Positions 17,314 through 26,665 of a stretch of DNA of 64,000 nucleotides are shown here, in pieces. The stretch spans positions 62,001-126,000 of the forward strand of contig NZ_NPJZ01000001.1 in NCBI RefSeq assembly GCF_002245895.1. Reading direction: 5' to 3'. The notes under the pieces are model-generated. The model had not been told where the DNA came from and searched no databases. It was given only the letters and a program-made list of their open reading frames with translations. Position 1 is the stretch's first letter. Each line of letters opens with the position of its first letter. The stretch comes from Rhodococcus sp. OK302. GTDB taxonomy: Bacteria; Actinomycetota; Actinomycetes; Mycobacteriales; Mycobacteriaceae. The position numbers and the translations under genes are program-made.

Positions 17314-18660
17314 TCAGGGACCGGATCCGTTCAGAACTGCAAGGTCTCGTTCACAGGCTGCCAATTGTCCGGTATGCGCCTGGCTCAGCGTCCGGAGTTC
17401 GGCGTCGATCTCCACGATTCGAGCCTGCGCCGACGCAATCAATTCACGACTTTCCGCCATGATCGCGTTGCCGAGGTCCACTTCCGCGTCGAGAAGTCCG
17501 TTCAGTACGCGTTGCTCCCATTGCGCTCGCACGGTAGACATCGTTTCGACCAACCAGGCGCGAGCGTGCGCTCGGTCTGCGGCAACGCCTCTCGCTCGAC
17601 TCAACCACCACGCTGCTACCCCGCCGAGCGCGAGGGTCACCGGAATGCTTGCAATGTCCAGGGCCGGAATCATCTCCAACGGAGTGACTGCGATCCGACC
17701 CAAACCGAGTCCAGCCGATGCCCCGACCAACACGGTGATTCGCTCTTCGTTCCCGCGCGGCCGCGCGGCCGGTCCGTCGGGAAAACGCGGCACGGGAAGA
17801 TGGCCACCGGCCTCCCCCAATCCGACTGCAGTGGACATCGCGGCATCGAAAATGATTGTGTCGCTAGCAACTTCATGTTCGAGACGCTCCGGCAAGCTCA
17901 GGAGTTCAGCTCGGACAGACTCGTCGATCCAGATGCGTGCCGACGCCACCGTCGTACGGGTGGTGTCTGCAATCTGCTGTGTGAGATCACCGCGTGCCCG
18001 TTGGAGCCGGCTTCGCATCTGGGCAAGACGTTCACTGCGTCGGCCGTCACGTTCGGTCAGTAACTGTGCTCGCTCCGAACGTAATTCGACGCCGGGGACA
18101 TTCTCGCGGAGATTTCGGATCTCGAGGTCGATCATTCTTCGGGTTTCCGCGATCACTTCGCCGCCGGGCTGGGATACGGCACGCAATCGGACTGCGTCGA
18201 CAACGGCGAACAACGACGCCGCCCCATCGTGCTCGGACAAATCGATGACGGCGGCGGCACCGTAGACATCACTATGGGCAGCAAGAATGCCCAGGTCACG
18301 GACACGTACGGATTCCCAGTCCGGATAGACGTCCACACGGGTCAGCACTACCGCCAACGGAACGCCACCAACCCCCGCCTCGTCGAGTAACTCCAGTTCT
18401 TCTCTTCCGATCACGCTGGCGGCGTCAATGACCAACAGCACGATTATCGCGTCGGTCGCGCACTCGACGGTGACATATCCAGCGCGCGAGCGAAGCAACT
18501 GTTCCACCTCTTCGCGCCCACACCGAGGCAGACCGATAACAAGAACCTTTGCAGCACTGCTAAATTCACCTTCTTCGACGTTCCCCGACGCCCCGGCCGG
18601 ATTCCATCGCTCCACCACCGGCCGCATCGCGGCGGACGCTCCCGTCGGATCGTCGGTCAC
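17314..18660 (-). CDS. Dynamin-like membrane protein with degenerate GTPase domain
   Basis: 448-aa protein. The N-terminal 160 residues have a GTPase-like layout but the P-loop is eroded (VIGLPRCGREE, no GKS/T), and the G4 motif reads LTRVD instead of NKxD. Then come long charged helices, a hydrophobic hairpin near 310-365 that could insert in the membrane, and a C-terminal coiled coil. This is the organisation of bacterial dynamin-like proteins, which often occur as pairs. The GTG start at 18660 overlaps the stop of the partner gene by 4 bp (GTGA), so the two are translated together. It lies in the position of Rv0209/Rv0210. The function is unknown; membrane remodelling is inferred. Confidence 0.65.
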   Translation of the reverse strand: MTDDPTGASAAMRPVVERWNPAGASGNVEEGEFSSAAKVLVIGLPRCGREEVEQLLRSRAGYVTVECATDAIIVLLVIDAASVIGREELELLDEAGVGGVPLAVVLTRVDVYPDWESVRVRDLGILAAHSDVYGAAAVIDLSEHDGAASLFAVVDAVRLRAVSQPGGEVIAETRRMIDLEIRNLRENVPGVELRSERAQLLTERDGRRSERLAQMRSRLQRARGDLTQQIADTTRTTVASARIWIDESVRAELLSLPERLEHEVASDTIIFDAAMSTAVGLGEAGGHLPVPRFPDGPAARPRGNEERITVLVGASAGLGLGRIAVTPLEMIPALDIASIPVTLALGGVAAWWLSRARGVAADRAHARAWLVETMSTVRAQWEQRVLNGLLDAEVDLGNAIMAESRELIASAQARIVEIDAELRTLSQAHTGQLAACERDLAVLNGSGP

Positions 18661-19580
18661 GGAGCGACCTCGGGTCGCTCGGGTCCGCCGCCGAGCGAAG
18701 CCCACCTTCTGACGTATCCACGCTGAACGAGCGAAATCGCGTCCGGCCACGAAGAGTGCTCGCGTTGCGCCTGCCCGCCCCACCATGTTGCGCACAACAG
18801 CGCATCGTCGACCGTCTTCGGCAAAGCGGGCGCTGCGGCGACAAACTCCTGCAACTCCGGACGCACCAGTGCTGCAGTCGCGGCAAAGATCACCCCGCTC
18901 TCGTCAGCCAAGTACCGCTCGACTTCGTCCTGCGCGCCGGCCTCGTCTGCGTCGGCCACGGCGGCAAGCCTGTCGAGTACTGATCGCATTCCGTCGACTC
19001 TGCGCCACCACGCAGTCTCGAGGATCCGGGCGAGGGCGTCGAAAAAGACGCCACCGCCTTCTCCCGTCAACGCCACCAGGGGAACCGTGGCAGTCCCGAC
19101 CTCATCCGCAATCTCGGCGGCTCGTCCGACGGCAGCTCCCCAGCCGTCACCCACGCAGTCGGCCTTGTTCACGACGACAAGCCCACGATCGGACAACCGC
19201 CCCGCTGCACGCCGATCCACATCACGAATTCCGTCGACAACCACGTACACGACGCAGTGGTGGGTCAGGTCCGGATCACTTGCCCCCGGCACATCTAATG
19301 CTCGCGTCTCCGTCGGGATCACCGGAGCACCGCCGACACGACGCGTCGCTCTGCTGTCACTTTCGAGCAACCGGACCACTGCCGACCGACCCACTCCGCT
19401 TCGTCCGGCAACAAGCACCTGCAGCGGCGCTGTCAGCGATCCGACAATCGAATGCACGGCTTCTGCGGCGCGCTGATCGATCGGCATCAGCCGGTACGCG
19501 AGCCGTCTCAATTCGTCCATCGGTTCCGCGCTCGCATCCTCCAGCGAACCCGCGGACATCAATCGAGCCCCAGTTCTCAT
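18657..19580 (-). CDS. Dynamin-like GTPase, partner of downstream gene
   Basis: 307-aa putative GTPase. The P-loop is AGRSGVGRSAVV, where the invariant Lys of GxxxxGK(S/T) is Arg; a DVPG follows as a switch II candidate, and the G4 motif VVVNKADC is intact. The C-terminal part is helical with no transmembrane segment. The ATG at 19580 is preceded by a purine-rich GGGTGGGG; ATG 19559 is an alternative. The long frame upstream runs into the trmB promoter region and is not coding. It is divergent from trmB and co-transcribed with the degenerate partner at 17314. Confidence 0.6.
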   Translation of the reverse strand: MRTGARLMSAGSLEDASAEPMDELRRLAYRLMPIDQRAAEAVHSIVGSLTAPLQVLVAGRSGVGRSAVVRLLESDSRATRRVGGAPVIPTETRALDVPGASDPDLTHHCVVYVVVDGIRDVDRRAAGRLSDRGLVVVNKADCVGDGWGAAVGRAAEIADEVGTATVPLVALTGEGGGVFFDALARILETAWWRRVDGMRSVLDRLAAVADADEAGAQDEVERYLADESGVIFAATAALVRPELQEFVAAAPALPKTVDDALLCATWWGGQAQREHSSWPDAISLVQRGYVRRWASLGGGPERPEVAP

Positions 19581-19769
19581 CCCCACCCCACGCTCCCCTC
19601 GTGCTGGCCAGATTCTGTCAGGTCCACTTCGCGGGAGCTGTTCCCGGCACGTCATCCGGTGTTGAATTACACGGATTCCTGTCCTGTTTTCCGCGCTTTT
19701 CACAGAAAGCCTCAAGTCGAACTTCAGACCCGTCTGCGATATATGGCGCTCATGCGTGACAATGGACGC

Positions 19770-20509
19770 GTGAACGAAGCCGATCAGCACGCACTGCCAA
19801 CCCCGAACGCTGGCGAGACGGAAGAATCCAAGGGTTCCCGTCTCCATCCGCGCGTGACAAGTTTCCGCTCGCGCCGGGGTGCGCTGACCGACGCACAGCA
19901 GAAGTCGTGGGACCGTCAGTGGCCGCTCATCGGCGCCGACGTGTCCGATACCCCCTCGACGCGAACGCCTGGTTCGGACGCGACGCACCCCTGATCATCG
20001 AGATCGGATCGGGCACCGGAACCGCCACCGCAGCGATGGCCAAGGCCGAGCCGCACGTCAATCTCGTCGCCATCGAGGTCTATCGCCCCGGGCTTGCGCA
20101 GCTGCTCCAGCAGGTAGAACGCGAAGAAATCCCGAACATTCGTGTACTCCGTGGTGACGCAATGGACGTTCTGGAAAACATGATCGCCCCCGAATCGTTG
20201 ACGGGTGTGCGCGTGTTCTTCCCGGACCCGTGGCCCAAGGCTCGGCACCACAAGCGTCGCCTGTTGCAGGCTCCGACCTTCGCGCTGATCGCCAACCGTC
20301 TCAAGCCGGGCGGAGTTCTTCACGTCGCCACAGACCATGCCGACTACGCCGAATGGATCGATGAAATCGGTAACCAGGAGCCTCTGCTGACGGCACTCGA
20401 TTGGGAGTCCCCGATGACCCATGAGCGGCCTGTCACGAAGTTCGAGGACAAGGCCCATCAAGTCGGAAGTGCAATCAACGAGTTCATATGGGGGAAGATC
20501 AGAGCATGA
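19770..20509 (+). CDS. trmB: tRNA (guanine-N7)-methyltransferase, apparent -1 frameshift
   Basis: TrmB methylates G46 of tRNA to m7G using SAM; it matches Rv0208c. The C-terminal frame carries EIGSGTGTATAAMAKAEP (SAM site) and the family signature FFPDPWPKARHHKRR. The N-terminal part (VNEADQH...RSRRGALTDAQQKSWDRQWP) is in another frame. The two join at a run of five C at 19951-19955: one extra C would give ...SDTPLDANAWFGRDAP, the expected TrmB sequence. So the gene is interrupted by a one-base deletion or sequencing error, or read by frameshifting. The GTG start has GACAAT 6 nt upstream (leaderless). The stop overlaps the next gene (ATGA). Confidence 0.85.
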
Positions 20510-21213
20510 GTGTCAGCGAACAGCTATCTGACGACGTCACGTCATCAGGATCTCCCCTCGACCTCGGTCGTGACTCCCGCCACCCCAAGCGGGTACTTCT
20601 CGTCTGGGACGCCCCTAACCTGGACATGGGCCTCGGTGCCATCCTCGGTGGACGCCCGACGGCCGCCTACCGGCCACGATTCGACGCTCTCGGCCGCTGG
20701 CTACTCTCGCGCACCGCTGAGCTGTCCACTCGGGAAATCGGCACTCTCGAGCCCGAAGCGACAGTCTTCACGAACATCGCGACCGGCAGCGCCGACGTTG
20801 TACGCCCCTGGGTCGAAGCGTTGCGTAATGTGGGTTTTGCGGTGTTCGCCAAGCCGAAGGTCGATGAGGACAGCGATGTCGATTCAGACATGCTCGAGCA
20901 CATCGCTCTGCGGTACGGCGAGGGCTTGGCCGGAATTATGGTCGCGTCCGCCGACGGGCAAGCATTCCGCGAACCGTTGGAGAACATCGCAGCAACCGGC
21001 ATTCCGGTTCAAGTACTCGGATTCCGCGAGCACGCCAGCTGGGCTGTGTCGTCCGACATCTTGGACTTCGTCGATCTCGAGGACATTCCCGGCGTCTTCC
21101 GCGAGCCTCTGCCGCGGGTAAGCCTGGATACTCTGCCCGACGAGGGCGCCTGGTTGCAGCCGTTCCGACCGCTTTCCGCCCTGCTCATCGGGCGAAAAAG
21201 TGTTGCCGAATAG
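20506..21213 (+). CDS. NYN domain protein (Rv0207c-type)
   Basis: 235-aa protein with an NYN (PIN-like) nuclease fold. The N-terminal strand VLLVWDAPNLDMGLG carries the acidic residue and Asn typical of the family, with further acidic residues in DEDSDVDSDML and a VASADGQAF strand later. An RNA-processing role is probable but substrates are unknown. The ATG overlaps the trmB stop by 4 bp, with a GGGGGAAG ribosome site upstream, and mmpL3 follows after 10 bp; trmB-NYN-mmpL3 is the conserved order also found in mycobacteria (Rv0208c-Rv0206c). Confidence 0.85.
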   Translation: MSVSEQLSDDVTSSGSPLDLGRDSRHPKRVLLVWDAPNLDMGLGAILGGRPTAAYRPRFDALGRWLLSRTAELSTREIGTLEPEATVFTNIATGSADVVRPWVEALRNVGFAVFAKPKVDEDSDVDSDMLEHIALRYGEGLAGIMVASADGQAFREPLENIAATGIPVQVLGFREHASWAVSSDILDFVDLEDIPGVFREPLPRVSLDTLPDEGAWLQPFRPLSALLIGRKSVAE

Positions 21214-21223
21214 GAGTTGATCA

Positions 21224-23995
21224 GTGTTCGCCAGCTGGGGAAGCATCGTCTACCGTGCCCGCTTCACCGTCATCGCCGTCATGGTGGCGGGTCTTCTTGG
21301 GCTCGCCGCTTACGGTCTGAGCCTGCAAGATCACCTCAGCCAGAGCGGCTGGGACGATCCGGGATCGCAATCGGTCGAGGCTGCCAAACTCGCTGACGGC
21401 ACATTCGGGCGGAGCACAACGGGCGACGTCTTGGCGCTGTATACAGCGCCTGAAGGCAAGACCGTCGACGATCCCGAGTTCCAGGCGAAAGTCATCGACA
21501 GCCTGAAACGACTCGTCGCCGAGCACCCCGACCAGATCATGAAGATCAACGGTTCGTACTTCAAGGTCGGCGACGGACTCTCCGTCGCCGCCTTGGCGGA
21601 TCCGACGAGGCAGCACGCGGTGGCCAGCGTCGCCATCGCGGGCGACAACGACACAGCTGTGTCCAACAACTTCCGCGACGTCGAGAGCGCCTTCTACATC
21701 GACGGCGTCGACGTTCAGTTGGCCGGCCTGCAGCCGGTGGCGAACTCTCTGAACGACACGATGGCCAATGACATCAAGCGCATGGAAATGCTCGCGATTC
21801 CCGCCGTCGGTATCTTGCTGTTCTTCGTGTTCGGTGGCGTGGTCGCTGCGGCACTCCCCCTGATCATCGGTGGCCTCACTGTCATCGGGGCCAACGGCAT
21901 CATCCGTCTGATCACCAATTTCACCGAGGTCAACGCATTTGTTGCGCCCGTGGTCTCGCTGATCGGACTGGGTCTTGCCATCGACTACGGCTTGTTTATC
22001 GTCACTCGATTCCGCGAAGAGATAGCCGAGGGGCACGACATCCCTTCCGCAGTCCGCAGAACCGTCATGACGGCCGGTCGAACAGTCATGTTCTCGGCCA
22101 CGATGGTCGCGGTCAGCCTCGGCGGACTTCTACTCTTCCCTCAGGGCTTCCTGAAATCCGTTGCCTACGGCGGAATCGCCGCCGTCATGCTCGCCGCGAT
22201 TGCGTCCGTCACGATCCTGCCCGCAATTCTCGGAATTCTCGGCAAACGGGTGGACGCCCTGACCTTCAAGCGACTGCGTCAGACCAAGACCAACGAAGAA
22301 ATCGAGAACGGGTTCTGGGGCAAGCTCACCACGTTCGTGATGCGACATCCGCTCAAAGTCGCGATCCCGATCATCGTCGCTTTGCTCCTGATGATCATTC
22401 CGCTCAGCGGCATAAAGTTCGGTGGCATCAACGAGACGTATCTGCCGCCCAACAGTCCCACCCGCGTGGCGCAAGCCGAGTTCGACGAACTCTTCCCGGG
22501 TAACCGCACCGAGCCTGTCCGTCTGGTCATCGAGGGCGCAGACAATGCAGCTCTCGGCCAGATCATGAAGACGGCCAACACCGCTCCGGGACTCGTCGAG
22601 AAGTTCACTCCCGAGCAGGCGACGAAGAACGGCGTCAACGTCCTCAAAGCGGGCCTGACCGAACGCAACGAGGCTCGTCCCACCGTCGACTACCTCCGGT
22701 CCGCGGAATGGCCTGAAGGTACGACGGTCCTCGTCGGCGGCACCCCCGCCATCGAGCAGGACAGCGTCGACGCACTCCTCGACCGCCTGCCGCTGATGGT
22801 CGTCACGGTCCTTCTGCTGACGACGTTGTTGATGTTCCTGACCTTCGGATCATTGGTCCTGCCTATCAAGGCAGCTCTGATGAGTGCCCTCGGATTGGGG
22901 GCGACACTCGGAATCCTGACCTGGATCTTCATCGACGGACATGGCTCCGAGATGCTCAACTTCACGCCCGGCCCCATCATGTCGCCAGTTCTGGTCCTGA
23001 TCATCGCGATCGTGTACGGCCTCTCCACCGACTACGAAGTGTTCCTGCTCTCCCGCATGGTGGAGGCCCGCGCCCAGGGCGCAAGCACGACCGAATCAAT
23101 CCGTATCGGAACTGCGCACACCGGCCGAATCATCACTGCGGCCGCTCTGATCCTCATCGTGGTGACCGCTGCATTCGGCCTGTCCGAACTCGTGATGATG
23201 AAGTACATCTCGTACGGCATGATCTCGGCGCTCGTCATCGACGCCACGCTCATCCGTATGTTCCTCGTGCCCGCCACAATGAAGCTGCTCGGCGACGACT
23301 GCTGGTGGGCTCCGGCCTGGATGAAACGTATCCAGGAAAAGATCGGTCTCGGCGAGCCGATTCTGGACAGTGAGCTTGCACTCGCCAACATCCCGCAGCT
23401 CATGCCTGTCGGCGCGATCGCCGGACCAGGCTTCGCCAAGACCGCGACATCTCGGGTGCAGCCTCCCATCACGCCGGCTTCGGGTAAACGTGAACCAGAC
23501 CCCCTCACCGAGCCCATCCCCCTCGGCGAAATGTCCGTCAAAGCGCCCACCGTCAAGCCCGGCGAGACGCCGCGGCGCCGCAGTACGGACCGGCCACCTC
23601 TTACGGCCCCGCAGGACCTGATCGAAGCGCCGGTTCCCAACCCGATGTACAAGGCTGTGAAACCTACACCGGCGTCTCCCACTGCAGCCGAAGAACGTCC
23701 GATCGAAAGCTGGTTGTCGGATCTGCGCACCACGGAGGCGACGCCGCCCGCATCGAGGCCACTTCCCGTCGTGCGAGCAACTGTCGCAACCAATGGGAGT
23801 GCAAGCAACGGGAGTGCAAGCAACGGGACTGCACACAACGGTGCCAGCCAGCCTGTCACCGAAACCCCCGTCAACGGAAGCACTGCGGTCACCGGAAGCA
23901 CTGCGGAGGATGCAGCCAGTGGACGCCACCGCCCTGACGACAACAATGCCGTCAGTGTCAGCGAACTCATTGCGAGGCAGAAGAAGCAGAGTTGA
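21224..23995 (+). CDS. mmpL3: MmpL3-type trehalose monomycolate transporter (RND family)
   Basis: 923-aa RND transporter that exports mycolyl-trehalose across the inner membrane for envelope assembly. It has 12 predicted helices and two periplasmic domains. The proton-relay Asp-Tyr pairs are D254-Y255 in GLAIDYGLF and D603-Y604 in LSTDYEVF. The cytoplasmic tail after about residue 740 is long, Pro/Ser/Thr-rich and disordered, with DNA-level repeats. The GTG start at 21224 follows TAGGAGTTGATCA. It is last in the trmB-NYN-mmpL3 operon and its 3' end overlaps the convergent DUF2339 gene by 29 bp with no terminator in view. Essential in mycobacteria. Confidence 0.95.
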   Translation: MFASWGSIVYRARFTVIAVMVAGLLGLAAYGLSLQDHLSQSGWDDPGSQSVEAAKLADGTFGRSTTGDVLALYTAPEGKTVDDPEFQAKVIDSLKRLVAEHPDQIMKINGSYFKVGDGLSVAALADPTRQHAVASVAIAGDNDTAVSNNFRDVESAFYIDGVDVQLAGLQPVANSLNDTMANDIKRMEMLAIPAVGILLFFVFGGVVAAALPLIIGGLTVIGANGIIRLITNFTEVNAFVAPVVSLIGLGLAIDYGLFIVTRFREEIAEGHDIPSAVRRTVMTAGRTVMFSATMVAVSLGGLLLFPQGFLKSVAYGGIAAVMLAAIASVTILPAILGILGKRVDALTFKRLRQTKTNEEIENGFWGKLTTFVMRHPLKVAIPIIVALLLMIIPLSGIKFGGINETYLPPNSPTRVAQAEFDELFPGNRTEPVRLVIEGADNAALGQIMKTANTAPGLVEKFTPEQATKNGVNVLKAGLTERNEARPTVDYLRSAEWPEGTTVLVGGTPAIEQDSVDALLDRLPLMVVTVLLLTTLLMFLTFGSLVLPIKAALMSALGLGATLGILTWIFIDGHGSEMLNFTPGPIMSPVLVLIIAIVYGLSTDYEVFLLSRMVEARAQGASTTESIRIGTAHTGRIITAAALILIVVTAAFGLSELVMMKYISYGMISALVIDATLIRMFLVPATMKLLGDDCWWAPAWMKRIQEKIGLGEPILDSELALANIPQLMPVGAIAGPGFAKTATSRVQPPITPASGKREPDPLTEPIPLGEMSVKAPTVKPGETPRRRSTDRPPLTAPQDLIEAPVPNPMYKAVKPTPASPTAAEERPIESWLSDLRTTEATPPASRPLPVVRATVATNGSASNGSASNGTAHNGASQPVTETPVNGSTAVTGSTAEDAASGRHRPDDNNAVSVSELIARQKKQS
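23792..23836 (+). repeat. 15-bp minisatellite in mmpL3 tail
   Basis: Three tandem 15-bp units aaygggagtgcaagc (23792-23806, 23807-23821, 23822-23836, the last diverged) encode an NGSAS-type repeat. A second tandem pair with an 18-bp period, starting ggaagcactgcgg, follows at 23876-23908. In-frame length changes would only alter the disordered tail. Confidence 0.75.
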
Positions 23996-25856
23996 CCTGT
24001 TCCTGCTTGCCGAATGCGCGTGCGTAGCGCGTCCCGACAAGCAGGAGCAGCAGTCCGACGATGAGGAATGCAACACCACGCACCAGACCGCTGAGTGTTG
24101 CGAGATCGAACAGGAAGAGCTTCGCTAGCGCGGCGCCGGTGAGCGCAAGCCCGGTTCCCAGCATCACGTGCGCGTGCCGGCGGTTGTTCAGGCCGTACAC
24201 CAGGGCAGATGTGGCTGCCAGCATCCACACTACGGTCGCGGCGCTGTGGCCGAACACAAATCCTGTTGCCGCGCCCCAGATCTCGATGCCCGAAGCCACC
24301 AGTGCGCACGTCAATCCGTAGAGGGCACCCAGACCGGCGAGGGCCCAGATCGTGGCAATGTTGTTCTCGTCTACCAACTTCAGTCGTCGGATCGTCCACG
24401 CACCGGCGATGAGTACGCCGATTACAGCGAGGCCTGTCAAGGCAGAGATCGCATCGAGGTGCGCCGACGCAGCCCGAGCCGTCATCAGCGCCGCGGGCGG
24501 AACCGACACCAGGAATCCGATCAGCCCGGCCGCGGCAAAGATCGATCCGAGGGCGAACACGAATCGCGATCCGGCCGAGAATGCAACACCGAAGAAAATC
24601 ATCGCAACCACGAGAAGAACTGCGGCGATCAACGATTCAGGAGATCCCGCCGCGCAGCAGAGCAGCAGCGCCAATGCCCCGGCGCCGGCAACTGACATTC
24701 GAAGGTTAGCCGACAGAGCACGGCCCACCGCAGCTCCGGACAGGAGAAGCGCAGCCGTGACGCCGTACAGCACGGCCACCATCTGACGGTCGAGGAGCAA
24801 GCCGACAGCGATCAGCGGGAGTGTCGCAACAACGAAGGTTGCACTCGACCATCCGCCCGGAACGCCGCCGCGTGAAGGTGAACCGGCGCGCTGCACCAGA
24901 ACCGAAGAGGTCAAGCCGATCGCAGCGACAAGAATTGCGCAGACAACCAATTGAGCTGCTTCACTATCGGTTGCGCCGGAAATGAGCCCCGAAGCAACGG
25001 CGACGACGAGTGCGAGTACCACCGGCACCGTTCGAGCCAAGCCCAGGTACTTCCATTCTCGACCAAGCTGGGCGGAGAATGCCGCCAGCTGGATTGCGAC
25101 CAGAAAACCGATGAGCGTCAATGTGATTGCACCCGTCAGCACCGGGGCCAGCAGTGCAGCGCCGAGCACGATCAGCAGTGCAAGCGGTTCGGAATCCCAT
25201 TTCACTGCCACGGCAATTCCGGCAGCGGCAATTCCGAATGCGACCACCATCGCCACCGGTACAACGAGCCAGCCGTACAGGACCGACGCGGCCATGACGT
25301 CGAGGTAGAGACCGGCCAATCCCGTAGCCACCAGCGCAATTGCGCCTATCCGGCCGCCGGGGCGTCCGTACACCCGAAATCCGGCGAAGATCAATCCCCC
25401 GGACAGCGCGGCACCACCGATGACGCGGAGCGGTGGCCCGAAGAATCCGGCCTGAGCCGCCAGCACCAGAAGCATGACAACCCCGATCAAGGTGACCGAG
25501 ACGCCGGCAATCGCCAGTAGCCGACTGATCACTCCGTCGCGCTGCCACCACGGCTCACGACGGGTGTACGGCGCGCCGACATACTGCTGTGGCGCCGAAA
25601 CATACTGCTGTTGCGGCCGCGGAGAGTACTGCTGTTGGGGTGCCGGAGCGTACTGCTGTTGCAGCGGCGGAACATGAGACGGAGCTGCCGGGGGCGGAAC
25701 CTGCACAGGCATCTGCGCAGGCACACTCACCAACTGCGACTGCAGGATCGACAGGTTCTGCCCCAGGTGGTGCAGCGCTCGACCGATACTCTCGCATTCG
25801 GTCGACAACGCCGTCACGAGTCGCGGATCGACGCCCGGAGAACTTGGTGTGGTCAT
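23967..25856 (-). CDS. DUF2339 multi-span membrane protein
   Basis: 629-aa protein with a soluble N-terminal tail (first 110 residues) and about 18 hydrophobic segments, matching DUF2339 proteins. The tail carries a PxQQQY repeat (QQQYAPAP, QQQYSPRP, QQQYVSAP), seen in DNA as repeated tactgctgttg blocks at 25592-25665. The family is widespread but uncharacterised. Given that it ends inside mmpL3 on the opposite strand and neighbours envelope genes (Rv0204c is in this place in mycobacteria), an envelope role is possible. The start at 25856 is the only reasonable ATG. Confidence 0.75.
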   Translation of the reverse strand: MTTPSSPGVDPRLVTALSTECESIGRALHHLGQNLSILQSQLVSVPAQMPVQVPPPAAPSHVPPLQQQYAPAPQQQYSPRPQQQYVSAPQQYVGAPYTRREPWWQRDGVISRLLAIAGVSVTLIGVVMLLVLAAQAGFFGPPLRVIGGAALSGGLIFAGFRVYGRPGGRIGAIALVATGLAGLYLDVMAASVLYGWLVVPVAMVVAFGIAAAGIAVAVKWDSEPLALLIVLGAALLAPVLTGAITLTLIGFLVAIQLAAFSAQLGREWKYLGLARTVPVVLALVVAVASGLISGATDSEAAQLVVCAILVAAIGLTSSVLVQRAGSPSRGGVPGGWSSATFVVATLPLIAVGLLLDRQMVAVLYGVTAALLLSGAAVGRALSANLRMSVAGAGALALLLCCAAGSPESLIAAVLLVVAMIFFGVAFSAGSRFVFALGSIFAAAGLIGFLVSVPPAALMTARAASAHLDAISALTGLAVIGVLIAGAWTIRRLKLVDENNIATIWALAGLGALYGLTCALVASGIEIWGAATGFVFGHSAATVVWMLAATSALVYGLNNRRHAHVMLGTGLALTGAALAKLFLFDLATLSGLVRGVAFLIVGLLLLLVGTRYARAFGKQEQVNSASSASQ

Positions 25857-25929
25857 ACTCCGAGCCTGCTATCGGAGACCCGGATTCAGATGAGTAGTAC
25901 TACTCGATTGCCCCGGGTGCTTCTTCAGA

Positions 25930-26649
25930 TCAGGAACCCAGGATCTTTCGGAAGGTCGTCCCGAAGGGATGTTTGGCGGTGACGCTACCGAAACGGACCT
26001 TGCCGTGCACCACAAGATGCAACGGACCCATGTGCGGCCCGCTGCGCACCTTGTTGGAAGCGCTGCCTCCGATGGCTTCGACGTCGTTCATGTCGACGGT
26101 GGCTTCCTCGGGAACGATCAGCGCAATCGAACTCGCATAGTCGTTGATCGAGACGTGCACTATCTGAGTCTGCATGACTGCGCGGGTGAAATCGATGGTG
26201 ACACTGGACATTCGGGTGTCGATCACCACCGATGGCGGAACAATCCAGGCCCCGTTTCGGGTCACCGTCGACATGCGTCCACGAACGATCGCTGCGTTGG
26301 CCGCGCCGTACGGCCCGGTTGCGGGAACACCGACCGGCGGTTGCGGCTGGGTATACCGAACCTGCTGGGGATACTGCGTCTGCTGAGGTTGCGGGTACTG
26401 GGCCTGCGGATACGGGTAGCCGGGCTGGCCTGCCGGATACGCCGGCGGTTCGTAATCCGAGATCAAGGTGATGCCGGGAAGATCTGCCAGCACGGCGTTC
26501 AGTTCACCGCGAGTCTTCGCGGCCAACGCGGTGTCCATACGTTCGGTGAACTCACCGAGCGAGAGCATTCCCTGCCCGACTGCTTTCTGCAGCAATTCGC
26601 CGACGTGCTCTCGCTCTGCATCCGATACTCGTAGATTCCTGGCCTCCAT
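25930..26649 (-). CDS. DUF1707 / LiaF-like cell-wall stress protein
   Basis: 239-aa protein. Residues 1-55 form the DUF1707 (SHOCT-like) domain (NLRVSDAEREHVGELLQKA), followed by a Pro/Gln/Tyr-rich linker (about 70-105) and a C-terminal beta-rich domain of the cell-wall-active antibiotic response type (DUF2154/LiaF-like). No membrane helix is predicted. The ATG has TATCCT 6 nt upstream, so a leaderless transcript from its own promoter is likely, even though it lies only 16 bp after the response regulator. The position next to a two-component system suggests envelope stress sensing; this is inferred. Confidence 0.75.
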   Translation of the reverse strand: MEARNLRVSDAEREHVGELLQKAVGQGMLSLGEFTERMDTALAAKTRGELNAVLADLPGITLISDYEPPAYPAGQPGYPYPQAQYPQPQQTQYPQQVRYTQPQPPVGVPATGPYGAANAAIVRGRMSTVTRNGAWIVPPSVVIDTRMSSVTIDFTRAVMQTQIVHVSINDYASSIALIVPEEATVDMNDVEAIGGSASNKVRSGPHMGPLHLVVHGKVRFGSVTAKHPFGTTFRKILGS

Positions 26650-26665
26650 GCCTCCAGGATAAGCG

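Noticed and set aside
19452..19994. Independent gene covering the upstream frame of trmB
   Set aside because: The 5' part is antisense to the GTPase start region and the 3' part is the TrmB N-terminus; it is explained by a frameshift rather than a separate gene.
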